Shown here in pieces: positions 1 to 7,727 of a DNA stretch of 64,000 nucleotides (the first letter of the stretch is position 1; each line of letters opens with the position of its first letter). The translations under genes and the position numbers were made by a program. The stretch comes from Allorhizocola sp044869915. Its GTDB lineage: Bacteria > Actinomycetota > Actinomycetes > Mycobacteriales > Micromonosporaceae. The notes under the pieces were generated by a model. It saw only the letters and a list, made by a program, of their open reading frames with translations. It had not been told where the DNA came from and searched no databases. The stretch is taken from NCBI GenBank assembly GCA_044869915.1, contig JBIOYB010000676.1:7748-71747 (forward strand). The letters are read 5' to 3'.

Positions 1-1173
1 CAGTCGCGTGACTAGTGTGGTGGCGGTGTCGGCGAGGGTTTCGGCGCCGCCCGGGGCGACGACGCTCGCGAGGATCTCGTAGCCGGTGGTGGCGTAGGCC
101 TCGCGGGTTGGCAGGTATCCGGGGTAGCCGTTGGTGTAGCCGAGCACGATGGTCCGCGGGTGCGCGTCGCGGATGTGGCGCGCGACGTCGAGGAAGGGTT
201 CGCCGGGCAGGCCGACCAGCGTGAGGTCGCCGAAGGCGATGGCGGAGACCTCGACGTCGATCGGGTCGCTTGCGGCGGCGGCGTGACTTCGAGCCAGGCG
301 GGCACCCTGCAGGCGGGTCTCGGCGATGCGGGCCGCCATCGGGTCGGTCGTGTCCGCGCCGGCGGCTTCGATCGTTTCGAGGAGGCCGGGGTCGAAACGG
401 TGACGGGCCAACGATTTGCGCGTGGACGCGCCGACGATCGCCGAGGTTTGGGCGTCCACTGTGGACGGCAGTCCGCCGGCGATGACGGCCGCCAGGCGGG
501 CCAGTTCGCGGCGGTCCTGGCCGCGCCGGATCGGGCGGGTGCTGATGTCGCCCGCGGCACCCGTGAACACGAGCGTGCGAAGGCCGGTGCGGCGGGTCAG
601 CTCGCGCCGCAGCGCACCGGGCAGGTCCGCCGACACCGCGTTGCTGGTGGCGGGCAACACCGTGGGATGTACCGGCAGGACGACGATTTGCGCCCCTGGC
701 AGGCGGACGATGTCGACCGGGATGGGCGTGGCCAAGCCGAGCGTGCGCACTCCTGCGATCCCTTCGATGCCGGCGGTCGCGTAGCCGATCGGTCCGGCGG
801 TCTCGTCGCGGATCGCGTGCTCGACGGCGATCCGGGCACAGTCGGTGAGCCGGTCGCGCCACGGCTGCGGGGTCGGCCCGCCACCGGGCACACAGCCTGT
901 CTCCGGCCCGGAGTGGGTGTGCGTCGCGCTCACCCACACGATGTCGATGTGCGCCAACGCTTGGCGGATATCGTCGACGACGTCGCGGTTGACGCAGACG
1001 ACGTCGGCGATGACGAGAGCGGCGCGTTTGCTGCCGTCGAAGAAGGTGACCGCGCCGACGGTCAGTGGATCCGCGGTCGCCGCCGCGCCGCCGATCCGGT
1101 CGGCGTATCCGCCCATCGGCGTCCCTGGCGGCACTGGCATGGGCGTGACGGCCACGCCGCTGAACAGCGTCAT
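1..1173 (-). CDS. Neutral/alkaline ceramidase-like hydrolase, 3' end cut by window edge
   Basis: The reading frame opens with an ATG at 1173 and stays open to the left edge, so 391 codons are visible and the C-terminus is missing. The ATG overlaps the stop of the kinase gene (ATGA), so it is the third gene of a minus-strand operon. Residues 82-91 read SATHTHSGPE, the His-rich zinc motif of the neutral/alkaline non-lysosomal ceramidase N-terminal domain (PF04734). A stretch near the visible end (GYTNGYPGYLPT) matches the conserved second signature of that family. No signal peptide is present, unlike secreted true ceramidases. Shorter cytoplasmic members of unknown substrate are common beside sugar kinases, so a role in sugar-derivative catabolism is more likely than ceramide hydrolysis. 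Family call firm; substrate unknown. Confidence 0.75.
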   Translation of the reverse strand, partial: MTLFSGVAVTPMPVPPGTPMGGYADRIGGAAATADPLTVGAVTFFDGSKRAALVIADVVCVNRDVVDDIRQALAHIDIVWVSATHTHSGPETGCVPGGGPTPQPWRDRLTDCARIAVEHAIRDETAGPIGYATAGIEGIAGVRTLGLATPIPVDIVRLPGAQIVVLPVHPTVLPATSNAVSADLPGALRRELTRRTGLRTLVFTGAAGDISTRPIRRGQDRRELARLAAVIAGGLPSTVDAQTSAIVGASTRKSLARHRFDPGLLETIEAAGADTTDPMAARIAETRLQGARLARSHAAAASDPIDVEVSAIAFGDLTLVGLPGEPFLDVARHIRDAHPRTIVLGYTNGYPGYLPTREAYATTGYEILASVVAPGGAETLADTATTLVTRL

Positions 1174-2249
1174 CGGGTCACCATTGCCCGGATCAGGCTG
1201 GTGTAGCGGCCGGGTTCGCCCAGGCCCGCCAGCAGCGCCGCCCCGCCGAGGCCGTCGGTGAGGGGAGCCCGCAGCGACACTGTGGAGTTGCGGAGCCACG
1301 TGCCACCCAGGCCCGTCGGCAGTGCAGTGCCGTCGGTGAGGGGTGCCCGCAGCGACAACGTGGAGCTGAGGCCCGTGGCAGCCGGGCATGTCGGCAGTGC
1401 CGCGCCGTCGGTGTCGTCGGTGAGGGATGCCCGCAGCGACACCGCCTCCGGAAGGCGCGTCGCGAGGGCTTGGGACAGCGTGGGGTCGGCGAGCAGGTTG
1501 CCGGTGTAAGAGACCGGCACGACACTGCCGGGTGGCCAAAGCCGGGCCGCCGCGACGATGGTCGCCGCCAGCTGTCCGGCGGCCTCGGTCACGATGGCGC
1601 GGGCGGTCTCGTCGCTTGGGGCGAGGGCGAGGACCTCCCGGGCGAAGGCGGCGACGAGCCGGACCGCGTCGGGGCGCGGATAGATCGCCTCGGCGATGCC
1701 GTCGAGGTCGCCGAGGACGGCGGCTGCCCGGTCGGCCAGAGCCGTTGCGGCGCCACGGCCGTCGTGCGCGCGCATGGCCGCGTCGAGACCCCGGCTGCCG
1801 ATCCAATAGCCGCCGCCCGCGTCGCCGAAATGATGCCCCCACCCGTCAACCTGTCGCGTGGCACCGGTTTCGGTGACGGCTAGGGCGATCGCGCCGGTGC
1901 CCGCAGCGAGCACGACGCCGGGTCCGCCGCTGAGCGCGCCGGCGTGTGCGGTCACCACGTCCCCGGTGAGCAGGACGCGATCGGCGTCGAGCCGGTGCAG
2001 CAGGTCCTGTGCCAGCTCCGCATAGCGTGACTGGTCGCCCAGCACGCTCGTGAGTCCTATCGCGACAGTGGAAACCCGCCGCGCCCCAAGCTCGCCGGCG
2101 GCGGTCTCGAGCGCGCGGACGAGGGCCGTGGCCGGATCGGCGCGATCCGTCAGGCCGGCGCCGGTCCAGAGACGCTCGACGGCGCCGCCCACGGCTGTGG
2201 CCACGCGCATGCCCGACTGCCCGACGTCGACCGCGAGGTCCGGGCGCAC
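1170..2249 (-). CDS. BadF/BadG-type sugar kinase (N-acetylglucosamine kinase-like)
   Basis: A 359-residue ATPase of the BadF/BadG/BcrA/BcrD and N-acetylglucosamine kinase group, expected to phosphorylate an amino sugar or related substrate in the cytoplasm. The N-terminus (LAVDVGQSGMR, from residue 5) is the phosphate-1 loop; GVVLAAGTGAIAL and a GGGYWIGSRGLDAA stretch follow as in the family. Start is the GTG at 2249, two bases after the preceding stop and behind a GAGGTGAG Shine-Dalgarno sequence lying inside the upstream gene. The C-terminal tail is odd: a segment SLRAPLTDGLGGAAL that normally occurs once appears in three imperfect copies, adding about 54 residues. The neighbours, a ceramidase-like hydrolase and a broken enolase-superfamily gene, suggest a catabolic operon under the AraC regulator upstream. 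Confidence 0.75.
   Translation of the reverse strand: MRPDLAVDVGQSGMRVATAVGGAVERLWTGAGLTDRADPATALVRALETAAGELGARRVSTVAIGLTSVLGDQSRYAELAQDLLHRLDADRVLLTGDVVTAHAGALSGGPGVVLAAGTGAIALAVTETGATRQVDGWGHHFGDAGGGYWIGSRGLDAAMRAHDGRGAATALADRAAAVLGDLDGIAEAIYPRPDAVRLVAAFAREVLALAPSDETARAIVTEAAGQLAATIVAAARLWPPGSVVPVSYTGNLLADPTLSQALATRLPEAVSLRASLTDDTDGAALPTCPAATGLSSTLSLRAPLTDGTALPTGLGGTWLRNSTVSLRAPLTDGLGGAALLAGLGEPGRYTSLIRAMVTR
1251..1450. repeat. Three imperfect in-frame tandem copies within the kinase gene
   Basis: Copies of a segment containing GTCGGTGAGGG(G/A)(A/T)GCCCGCAGCGACA begin near 1251, 1329 and 1413. Spacings of 78 and 84 bases are both multiples of three. On the minus strand each encodes a version of S-L-R-(A/P)-x-L-T-D. 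The copies have diverged, so the expansion is not brand new. Confidence 0.75.
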
Positions 2250-2251
2250 CC

Positions 2252-2967
2252 TCAGCTCACCTCGACGTGGCCGCCGCGCACGCGCACCAGCTCCGGCATG
2301 TCGTGCAGCAGCCCGTCGTTGGCGGCCGGGCAGTATTGGCGGCTGTTGTACTCGAACCCCGGTGACGACCAAGGCAGGGCGGCGGCGAGCCGGGCGGAGT
2401 GCACGAGCGCCAGGTCGACGGCGGTCAGATCCTGGATGGTGACGAACATTTCGTGGCGCCGGGCGAACTCGTGCGCGCGCAACGCCAGGCTCTGCCCCTT
2501 GCTCGCCTTCACCACCAGCCCGCTCCAGCCCAGGTCGCGCAGTGCGGCGAGCTGCTCGGCGTGCGCCAGGCCCTCGTCGATGAGCACCGGTTTGAGGCGC
2601 CCGACGGCGCGCAATCCCCGCGGATCGGGTGCGGCATCGCGCGCTACTGGCTGCTCGACATAGCCAATCGCGTCGAACGCGTCGGGCTGGTCGGCCCGCA
2701 GCCGCTCGAGCAGCTCCACCACGCCGGCGGTTTCGGCGTATCCCTCGTTGGGGTCAAGCGACAGGGCCGGCCGGCCGCCGCGATGGAAGGCCGCGGCGAC
2801 ACGGGCCACGCCCACGGCACCGAGAGCATGCTGGCCCCGGTGCCTTGGCGGTCACCGGATCTGACCCGCACGACCGCCATCGTGACGCTGTCGATGCTCA
2901 CCCCGGAAAGGTGCAAGGGATGGGCGAAGGACACGTCGCGGAACTCTACCGCTTCCACACTAAGCAT
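2252..2967 (-). pseudogene. Enolase-superfamily (mandelate racemase-like) gene, frameshifted with internal deletion
   Basis: Two pieces of one enolase-superfamily protein lie in different frames. The first begins with ATG at 2967, overlaps the stop of the AraC gene (2960-2962), and encodes about 55 residues of the N-terminal capping domain ending in SMLSVPWAWP. The reading frame then switches, and from about 2815 to 2252 a barrel half follows (SLDPNEGY, YVEQPVARD, a lysine-bearing VVKASKGQSL, and a C-terminal EYNSRQY segment). About 100-130 residues between the two pieces, including the first catalytic lysine region, are absent. The product cannot be a normal enzyme. The downstream kinase is still translationally placed behind it. 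A single sequencing error would explain the frame but not the missing residues. Confidence 0.75.
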
Positions 2968-4027
2968 TGCCGTAAAGACTCCGTCGTCGATATTCGGCCG
3001 GTGGACACCCCAGGTGCCGTTTGAACACGATGCGAAAACGCTTGGCGCTGGTGTAACCGCTGCGCCCGGCGATCTGCTCGATCGGCAGGCTGGTGCCGGT
3101 CAGCAGCGCGCGGGCGTGCGCGAGGCGGCAGCCGGTCACGTATCTCAGGAAGGTCTCCCCGCGGCGGCGGCGGAACAGGTGCGAGATGTAGAACGGGCTG
3201 ACCGAGACGGCCGTGGCCACCGACTCCAGGCTCAGTCCGGGATCGTCGAAGTGCCGGTCGATGTAGGTGATCACCAGATCCAGGGGATCGCCCGGCATCG
3301 GCTGGTCGCGTGCCAGGCGCGACATCAGGCCTTCCAGCCACAGGCGCAGATATGACCGCTCGTGGATCTCGGCCACCTCGAACATGTCCGCGAGCGGCAC
3401 TCCCGACCAGTCCACCGAACCGTCGGCGAGCCGGTGCGCCCCGGTCGCCTCCGCCGCGCTGAGGAGCGCGGCGATCAGCCAGTGGCGCAACGCCTCCGGG
3501 GTGGCTCCCGGCTGCGCCGCGCACCGGTCGACCCAGCGGACCAGCACCTCGACCGCGGCTCGCCGGTCGCCGCGGCGCAGCGAGGCGGCGAGCGCGGCCT
3601 CCACCCTGACCGCGGGAACGCTTGGGCGCCTAGGACCTTCGCCGGTGTCGCCGGCCGGCAGGATGACCCGGTCGCCCGCGCCAAGGAGCAGTTTGCGGGC
3701 GGCGGTGCGAGCCGCGGCCCGCTTCGCCTGGTGAACGGCCGCGGGCGCGCCGATCGCCACGGTCACGGTCAGCTCAGTGCCGCGGCGGATCCGGTCGCGG
3801 ATCTCGTGGGCGAGGCCGGTTGCCTGTCGGGTCAGGGCTTCCCGGTCGTCGCCGGCGACAGTGACGACCCAGGCGTCCGGCGGCTCATGCGCCACGCGCA
3901 CGTGCTCCAGCGAGGCGATCTCGGTGCCGCAGCGAGCGATCTGGGTGGCGGCCCAGCGCTCGCCACGGCTGCGGGCGCCGACGACAAAGTCGTCCGCGTC
4001 TACGATCATCGCAACGGCGTACCGCAT
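2960..4027 (-). CDS. AraC-family transcriptional regulator
   Basis: A 355-residue regulator. The C-terminal 100 residues (about 250-350) form the double helix-turn-helix of AraC/XylS proteins: DLVITYIDRHFDDPGLSL, then VSPFYISHLFRR and the second helix pair ending in GYTSAKRFRIVFKRHLGCPP. The N-terminal 130 residues, with TVTVAIGAPAAVHQAKRAA, resemble the degenerate GGDEF-like region seen in YesN/CdaR-type regulators. No signal peptide or receiver domain is visible. It is the first gene of the minus-strand operon that continues with the broken enolase gene (AATGCTTAG overlap), kinase and ceramidase-like hydrolase, so it most likely controls that operon. A 9-bp inverted repeat at 4050-4075 lies 23 bases upstream of its start and could be its operator. 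Confidence 0.85.
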   Translation of the reverse strand: MRYAVAMIVDADDFVVGARSRGERWAATQIARCGTEIASLEHVRVAHEPPDAWVVTVAGDDREALTRQATGLAHEIRDRIRRGTELTVTVAIGAPAAVHQAKRAAARTAARKLLLGAGDRVILPAGDTGEGPRRPSVPAVRVEAALAASLRRGDRRAAVEVLVRWVDRCAAQPGATPEALRHWLIAALLSAAEATGAHRLADGSVDWSGVPLADMFEVAEIHERSYLRLWLEGLMSRLARDQPMPGDPLDLVITYIDRHFDDPGLSLESVATAVSVSPFYISHLFRRRRGETFLRYVTGCRLAHARALLTGTSLPIEQIAGRSGYTSAKRFRIVFKRHLGCPPAEYRRRSLYGNA

Positions 4028-4049
4028 GAGCAGACCGTACAGAGAAAAC

Positions 4050-4075
4050 CACCATTAGGCCAGTCTCTAATGGTG
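4050..4075 (-). terminator. Hairpin after the FAH-family gene; possible terminator or AraC operator
   Basis: CACCATTAG (4050-4058) and CTAATGGTG (4067-4075) form a perfect 9-bp stem with an 8-base loop. Read on the minus strand it directly follows the FAH gene stop and is followed by GGTTTTCTCT, a T-rich tract as in intrinsic terminators. It also lies just upstream of the AraC start, so a dual role as an operator is possible. Confidence 0.55.
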
Positions 4076-4076
4076 A

Positions 4077-4940
4077 TTAGTGACCGACCGAAAGGCGCAC
4101 TGGGTTGATCAGTGTGCCCACGCCCGCGACCGAGGCGTGCATGACGTCGCCGTCGCGCAGCGGTGCCAGGCCGGCCACCGTCCCGGTGGCGATCACATCG
4201 CCGGGCATCAGCGTCATCCCATCGGAGAGATCCTCGATCAGCCGTGGGATCCCGAACACCATGTCGCGGGTGTTGGCGTGCTGCCGCAGCCGGCCGTCCA
4301 CCTCGAGACGCAGCTCGAGCTCCTGCGGATCGGGCACCTCGTCGACCGTCGCGAGATAGGGCCCGAGCGGAGCGAACGTGTCGAAGCCCTTCGCCTGATC
4401 CCAGGGCACGTTGCGCGCCATGTTCGCCAGCTGCAGATCCCGTGCCGTCACATCGTTTATCACCGTGTACCCCGCGACCGCCTCGCGCCACCGCCGCGCC
4501 GGAAGGTCGCGCGTCTCGGTGCCGATGACGATCGCCAGCTCCACCTCGTGCTCGAGGTGCCGGGTCCGGGCGGGCGCGACCACCGGCCGCCGATGACCGA
4601 TCAGCGCCGACGGTGGTTTGAAGAACAAAACCGGCTCAGGCGGCAGCTCGAGGCGACTCTCGGCCGCGTGGTCGGCGTAGTTCAGAGCGAGGCAGCAAAT
4701 CTTCGTGCAGGTGGCCACGGGCGGCTCGAACAGCACGGCCTCGGCGTCGAGGCGGCGGGAGTCGGCGCGCCGCAACCGCTCCACGGCCTCGGTCAGCTCG
4801 GCCAGACCATACTCGCGCAGCAACGCAACGGGGTCGCCGGTCTTGTCAAACACCAACGGCAGCAAACCATCTGTATCGCGGTCGAGCGCCACGACCTCGA
4901 CCGGCGATCCGGCGTCGCGCCTGATTCGTGCGAGAAGCAT
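4077..4940 (-). CDS. Fumarylacetoacetate hydrolase (FAH) family protein
   Basis: A 287-residue member of the FAH superfamily, whose members hydrolyse or decarboxylate beta-diketo or 2-oxo acids using a divalent metal. The metal ligands are visible as EVE (Glu132, Glu134) and Asp163 in INDVTARDLQ. KPPSALIG (109-116) and the C-terminal GDVIATGTVAG are family signatures. The start is set at the ATG at 4940 because family similarity begins there; the open frame upstream to 5165 lacks it. The gene is divergent from the class III aminotransferase at 5059, with a 118-base control region between them. This hints at a shared pathway, but no substrate can be named. Alternatives in the family include 2-keto-3-deoxy sugar-acid hydrolases and oxaloacetate decarboxylases. 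Confidence 0.8.
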   Translation of the reverse strand: MLLARIRRDAGSPVEVVALDRDTDGLLPLVFDKTGDPVALLREYGLAELTEAVERLRRADSRRLDAEAVLFEPPVATCTKICCLALNYADHAAESRLELPPEPVLFFKPPSALIGHRRPVVAPARTRHLEHEVELAIVIGTETRDLPARRWREAVAGYTVINDVTARDLQLANMARNVPWDQAKGFDTFAPLGPYLATVDEVPDPQELELRLEVDGRLRQHANTRDMVFGIPRLIEDLSDGMTLMPGDVIATGTVAGLAPLRDGDVMHASVAGVGTLINPVRLSVGH

Positions 4941-5058
4941 GCACCACAGGGTCGCGGGCGGTCCGCTCCCGCGACAAGGCAGCACAGTTGCGATACCTAC
5001 CCGATTCTTGTCCTCTTCCTTGACCGCGACCGTGCCCGGGTTCGTAGCGTCGAGAGCC

Positions 5059-6369
5059 GTGAACACCGTGACTCGCGACCAGACCAACGCCGCCCAGCTG
5101 CACGCCGCCGCCCGGAAGGTGCTCGCCGGCGGGGTGTCCAGCGACGCCCGGCGCCTGCCCGGCACGCCGCTCTATGTCGATCGCGCGGCCGGGTCCCGGC
5201 TGTGGGACGTGGACGGCAACGCTTACCTCGACTATGTGCTGGGGCAGGGTCCGGCGATCCTCGGCCACTGCCCGCCACCGGTCGTGGAGGCGATCTGTGC
5301 GCAGGCCGCCCGGGGCATCGTCTACTCGGCCCAGCATGAGGCGGAAGTGCTTGTGGCGCAACGGCTGTGCCGGATGGTCCCGGTCGCGCAGCGGGTCCGG
5401 TTCAACACCGTCGGCTCCGAGGCCGTGCACGCGGCGCTTCGCCTTGCCCGCGGCTACACCGGACGGCCGAAGGTGCTCAAGTTCGAGGGGCACTACCACG
5501 GCTGGTTCGATCCGGTGCTCTACAGCGTGCATCCGGCGTTGGACGCGGCCGGGCCGGCGCAACACCCGCAACCGGTCCCGGGCACGGGCGGGCAGCAACT
5601 CAGCTCGGCCGGCGACCTCGTGCTCGCGCCATGGAACGACCTCGATGCCCTGAGCGTCCTGCTGGAGCTGCACGGTCCGCAGATCGCGGCCGTCATCATG
5701 GAACCGGTGCTGTGCAACACCGGCGCCATCGTCCCCGATCCCGGTTACCTTTCGGGCGTACGCGAGCTGTGCGACCGCCACGGCTGCCTGCTCGTCTTCG
5801 ACGAAGTGATCACGGGCTTCCGGCTGGCTCCCGGTGGTGCGCAGGAGTTCCTCGGTGTCACATCGGATCTGGCCATCTTCGGCAAGGCGATGGCCGGTGG
5901 CATGCCGGTCTCGGCGCTCGCCGGGCGTACCGAAATAATGGATTTCATCAGCGACGGCAAGGTGGCGCACGCCGGGACGTTCAACTCCCACCCGGTCGCG
6001 ATCGCAGCGGCCGAGGCCACCCTGCGGATCCTTGACGAGCAGCGCGACGAAATCTACCCGAGGCTGTTCCGGCTCGGGACGGCGCTCATGGAGGGGATCC
6101 GCGGCGCCGCGGCGAAGGCGGGTGTGCCGCTGCTGGTCGATGGGCCGGGCCCGATGTTTCAGATCTACCTCACGTCCGAGGATCGGGTGCGTGACTATCG
6201 CGGCTTCGCCGCCACGGACCGGGCGAAAATGGTGCGCCTGCACGGATTGTTGCTCGATCGGGGAGTCAACATGGTCCCGCGGGGGCTGTGGTTTCTGTCC
6301 TCGGCGCACACCGACGACGACGTCGAACGCACGATCGCCGCCGTCGGGAGCGCTCTGGCGCAGCTCTGA
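5059..6369 (+). CDS. Class III aminotransferase, glutamate-1-semialdehyde aminomutase-like
   Basis: A 436-residue PLP enzyme. FDEVITGFR (247-255) and the Schiff-base lysine K276 in AIFGKAMAGGMPVSAL identify the class III fold and the glutamate-1-semialdehyde 2,1-aminomutase branch. The GTG start at 5059 gives a normal family N-terminus. It is unlikely to be the haem-pathway HemL: the gene is isolated from haem genes, and HemL-like paralogs with other substrates are common in secondary metabolism and in beta-amino-acid or aminosugar pathways. It diverges from the FAH-family gene and converges with the DegT-type aminotransferase, with only 17 bases between the two stop codons. A second aminotransferase next door supports a small biosynthetic group. 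Confidence 0.8.
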   Translation: MNTVTRDQTNAAQLHAAARKVLAGGVSSDARRLPGTPLYVDRAAGSRLWDVDGNAYLDYVLGQGPAILGHCPPPVVEAICAQAARGIVYSAQHEAEVLVAQRLCRMVPVAQRVRFNTVGSEAVHAALRLARGYTGRPKVLKFEGHYHGWFDPVLYSVHPALDAAGPAQHPQPVPGTGGQQLSSAGDLVLAPWNDLDALSVLLELHGPQIAAVIMEPVLCNTGAIVPDPGYLSGVRELCDRHGCLLVFDEVITGFRLAPGGAQEFLGVTSDLAIFGKAMAGGMPVSALAGRTEIMDFISDGKVAHAGTFNSHPVAIAAAEATLRILDEQRDEIYPRLFRLGTALMEGIRGAAAKAGVPLLVDGPGPMFQIYLTSEDRVRDYRGFAATDRAKMVRLHGLLLDRGVNMVPRGLWFLSSAHTDDDVERTIAAVGSALAQL

Positions 6370-6386
6370 TGTCCTCTGACGGACGA

Positions 6387-7568
6387 CTAGATATGCAAGA
6401 CTTTGCGGATCGCGATGGCGATGTCCGCGACGTCCTCCGCCGTGCCGAGTAGCGTCCAATGTGGAAGCCAGACCGTCCGCGCCGCGACGCGATCGGTCAC
6501 CGGACAGTTCCACGGCGGCAATGGCATGCCCGATAGCGAGGCCAGCTGCTCCGCCTTGCGGCGCAGGGCGGCGTTGCGATGCAGCCCGGTGTAGCCCGCC
6601 ATGCACGGGATCCCTTCCGCCGCAAGCGCTTTGACGAAGGCGTCCCGATCGCGGCCGGGCACCTGAAACATGAACAAGTGCAGCCCGTGCTCCGTGACCC
6701 GTGGATCGTCCTCGGGCAGCACCACCTCCGTGTCCCGCAGCAGAGACGCGAGCAGATCCGCGTTGGACACCCGCGCCGCCTGCTGCGACGGGTGCCGCTG
6801 CAGCTGCGCGGCGAGGATCGCGGCCTGGAACTCGGTCAGCCGCAGGTTGTAGCCGACGCGGTCGTGCTGATACCACCCGCCGCCGCGCACGCGTCCCAGG
6901 TTCACCATCGAATACACCTCGTCGGCGAGCCGCTCGTCGTTGGTGACAATGGCGCCGCCCTCGCCCGCGGTGATGTTTTTGCTGGTCTGGAAGCTGAACG
7001 TGCCCAGGGCGCCGATCGCGCCCACCCTGCGCCCACGCCATGACGCGCCGTGCGCCTGTGCCGCGTCCTCGATGACCGGGATCCCTTGGCGGGCACCGAT
7101 TTCCAGCAGCGCGTCGAGATCGCATGGACGCCCGGCGAGGTGCACCGCCATGATGGCCCTGGTGCGCTGCGTGATCAGCGCCTCTGTCGATTTTGGAGCT
7201 ATTAGGTGGGTACTCGGGGAAATGTCGGCGAATACGGGGACCGCATTGGCGAGCAGCACCGCGCCCGCGCATGCCACGAACGTGTAGGACGGCACGATGA
7301 CCTCGTCGCCGTGCCCGATGCCCAAGGCCTGCAACGCCGCGACCAAGGCCACGGTGCCGTTGGCGACACACATCCCATATGCGGCTTCTTGGTAGGCGGC
7401 GAACGCGGCCTCGAATTCGGCGACCCCGGTGCCGTGGGTGCTGCCCCACTTGCCGGAGGCGAGCACCCCGGCGAGGGCCTTCCCTTCCGTGTCGTCGGCG
7501 AAGGGCCACTGCGGGAACGGTTTTGATCGGACGGGCGTCCCGCCGTCGATCGCGAGGATGGAAGACAT
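6387..7568 (-). CDS. DegT/DnrJ/EryC1 aminotransferase, AHBA-synthase-like
   Basis: A 393-residue PLP enzyme of the DegT/DnrJ/EryC1/StrS family, which aminates keto-sugars or cyclic ketones. NGTVALVAAL (70-79), DEVIVPSYTF, the IEDAAQAHGA stretch (167-175) and the PLP lysine K197 in TFSFQTSKNITAGEGG are all intact. The spacing and the VHLAG and GEGG segments resemble 3-amino-5-hydroxybenzoate synthases and scyllo-inosose aminotransferases more than UDP-sugar enzymes, but that subfamily call is by eye only. ATG at 7568 is the natural start. The gene diverges from the condensation-domain gene at 7728 over a 159-base region. Confidence 0.8.
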   Translation of the reverse strand: MSSILAIDGGTPVRSKPFPQWPFADDTEGKALAGVLASGKWGSTHGTGVAEFEAAFAAYQEAAYGMCVANGTVALVAALQALGIGHGDEVIVPSYTFVACAGAVLLANAVPVFADISPSTHLIAPKSTEALITQRTRAIMAVHLAGRPCDLDALLEIGARQGIPVIEDAAQAHGASWRGRRVGAIGALGTFSFQTSKNITAGEGGAIVTNDERLADEVYSMVNLGRVRGGGWYQHDRVGYNLRLTEFQAAILAAQLQRHPSQQAARVSNADLLASLLRDTEVVLPEDDPRVTEHGLHLFMFQVPGRDRDAFVKALAAEGIPCMAGYTGLHRNAALRRKAEQLASLSGMPLPPWNCPVTDRVAARTVWLPHWTLLGTAEDVADIAIAIRKVLHI

Positions 7569-7727
7569 GACCCACCTTAATTCCGGATGGCAATTAGTGT
7601 GGATAGGGTAGGCCAAAATCTCACGCCAGACGACGGCATCGGCTGAACGGACCGGTGGAAAGTGCTTCCCGTCGATGGCTGTCATCGCCGGTGTGTGTTG
7701 ATACTTCTGCGTGACTGTGAGGATCGG

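Noticed and set aside
160..1206. Long open frame on the plus strand at the left edge
   Set aside because: Its translation is Arg/Gly/Asp-rich with no family pattern. The opposite strand encodes a clear ceramidase-like protein across the same bases.
5059..6369. HemL of tetrapyrrole synthesis
   Set aside because: Motifs fit the family, but there is no haem gene nearby and the neighbours suggest a specialised paralog.
4846..7593. A 915-codon open frame on the minus strand
   Set aside because: It lies antisense to the class III aminotransferase and in the wrong frame of the DegT gene; composition is Arg-rich and low-complexity, as expected in high-G+C antisense frames.
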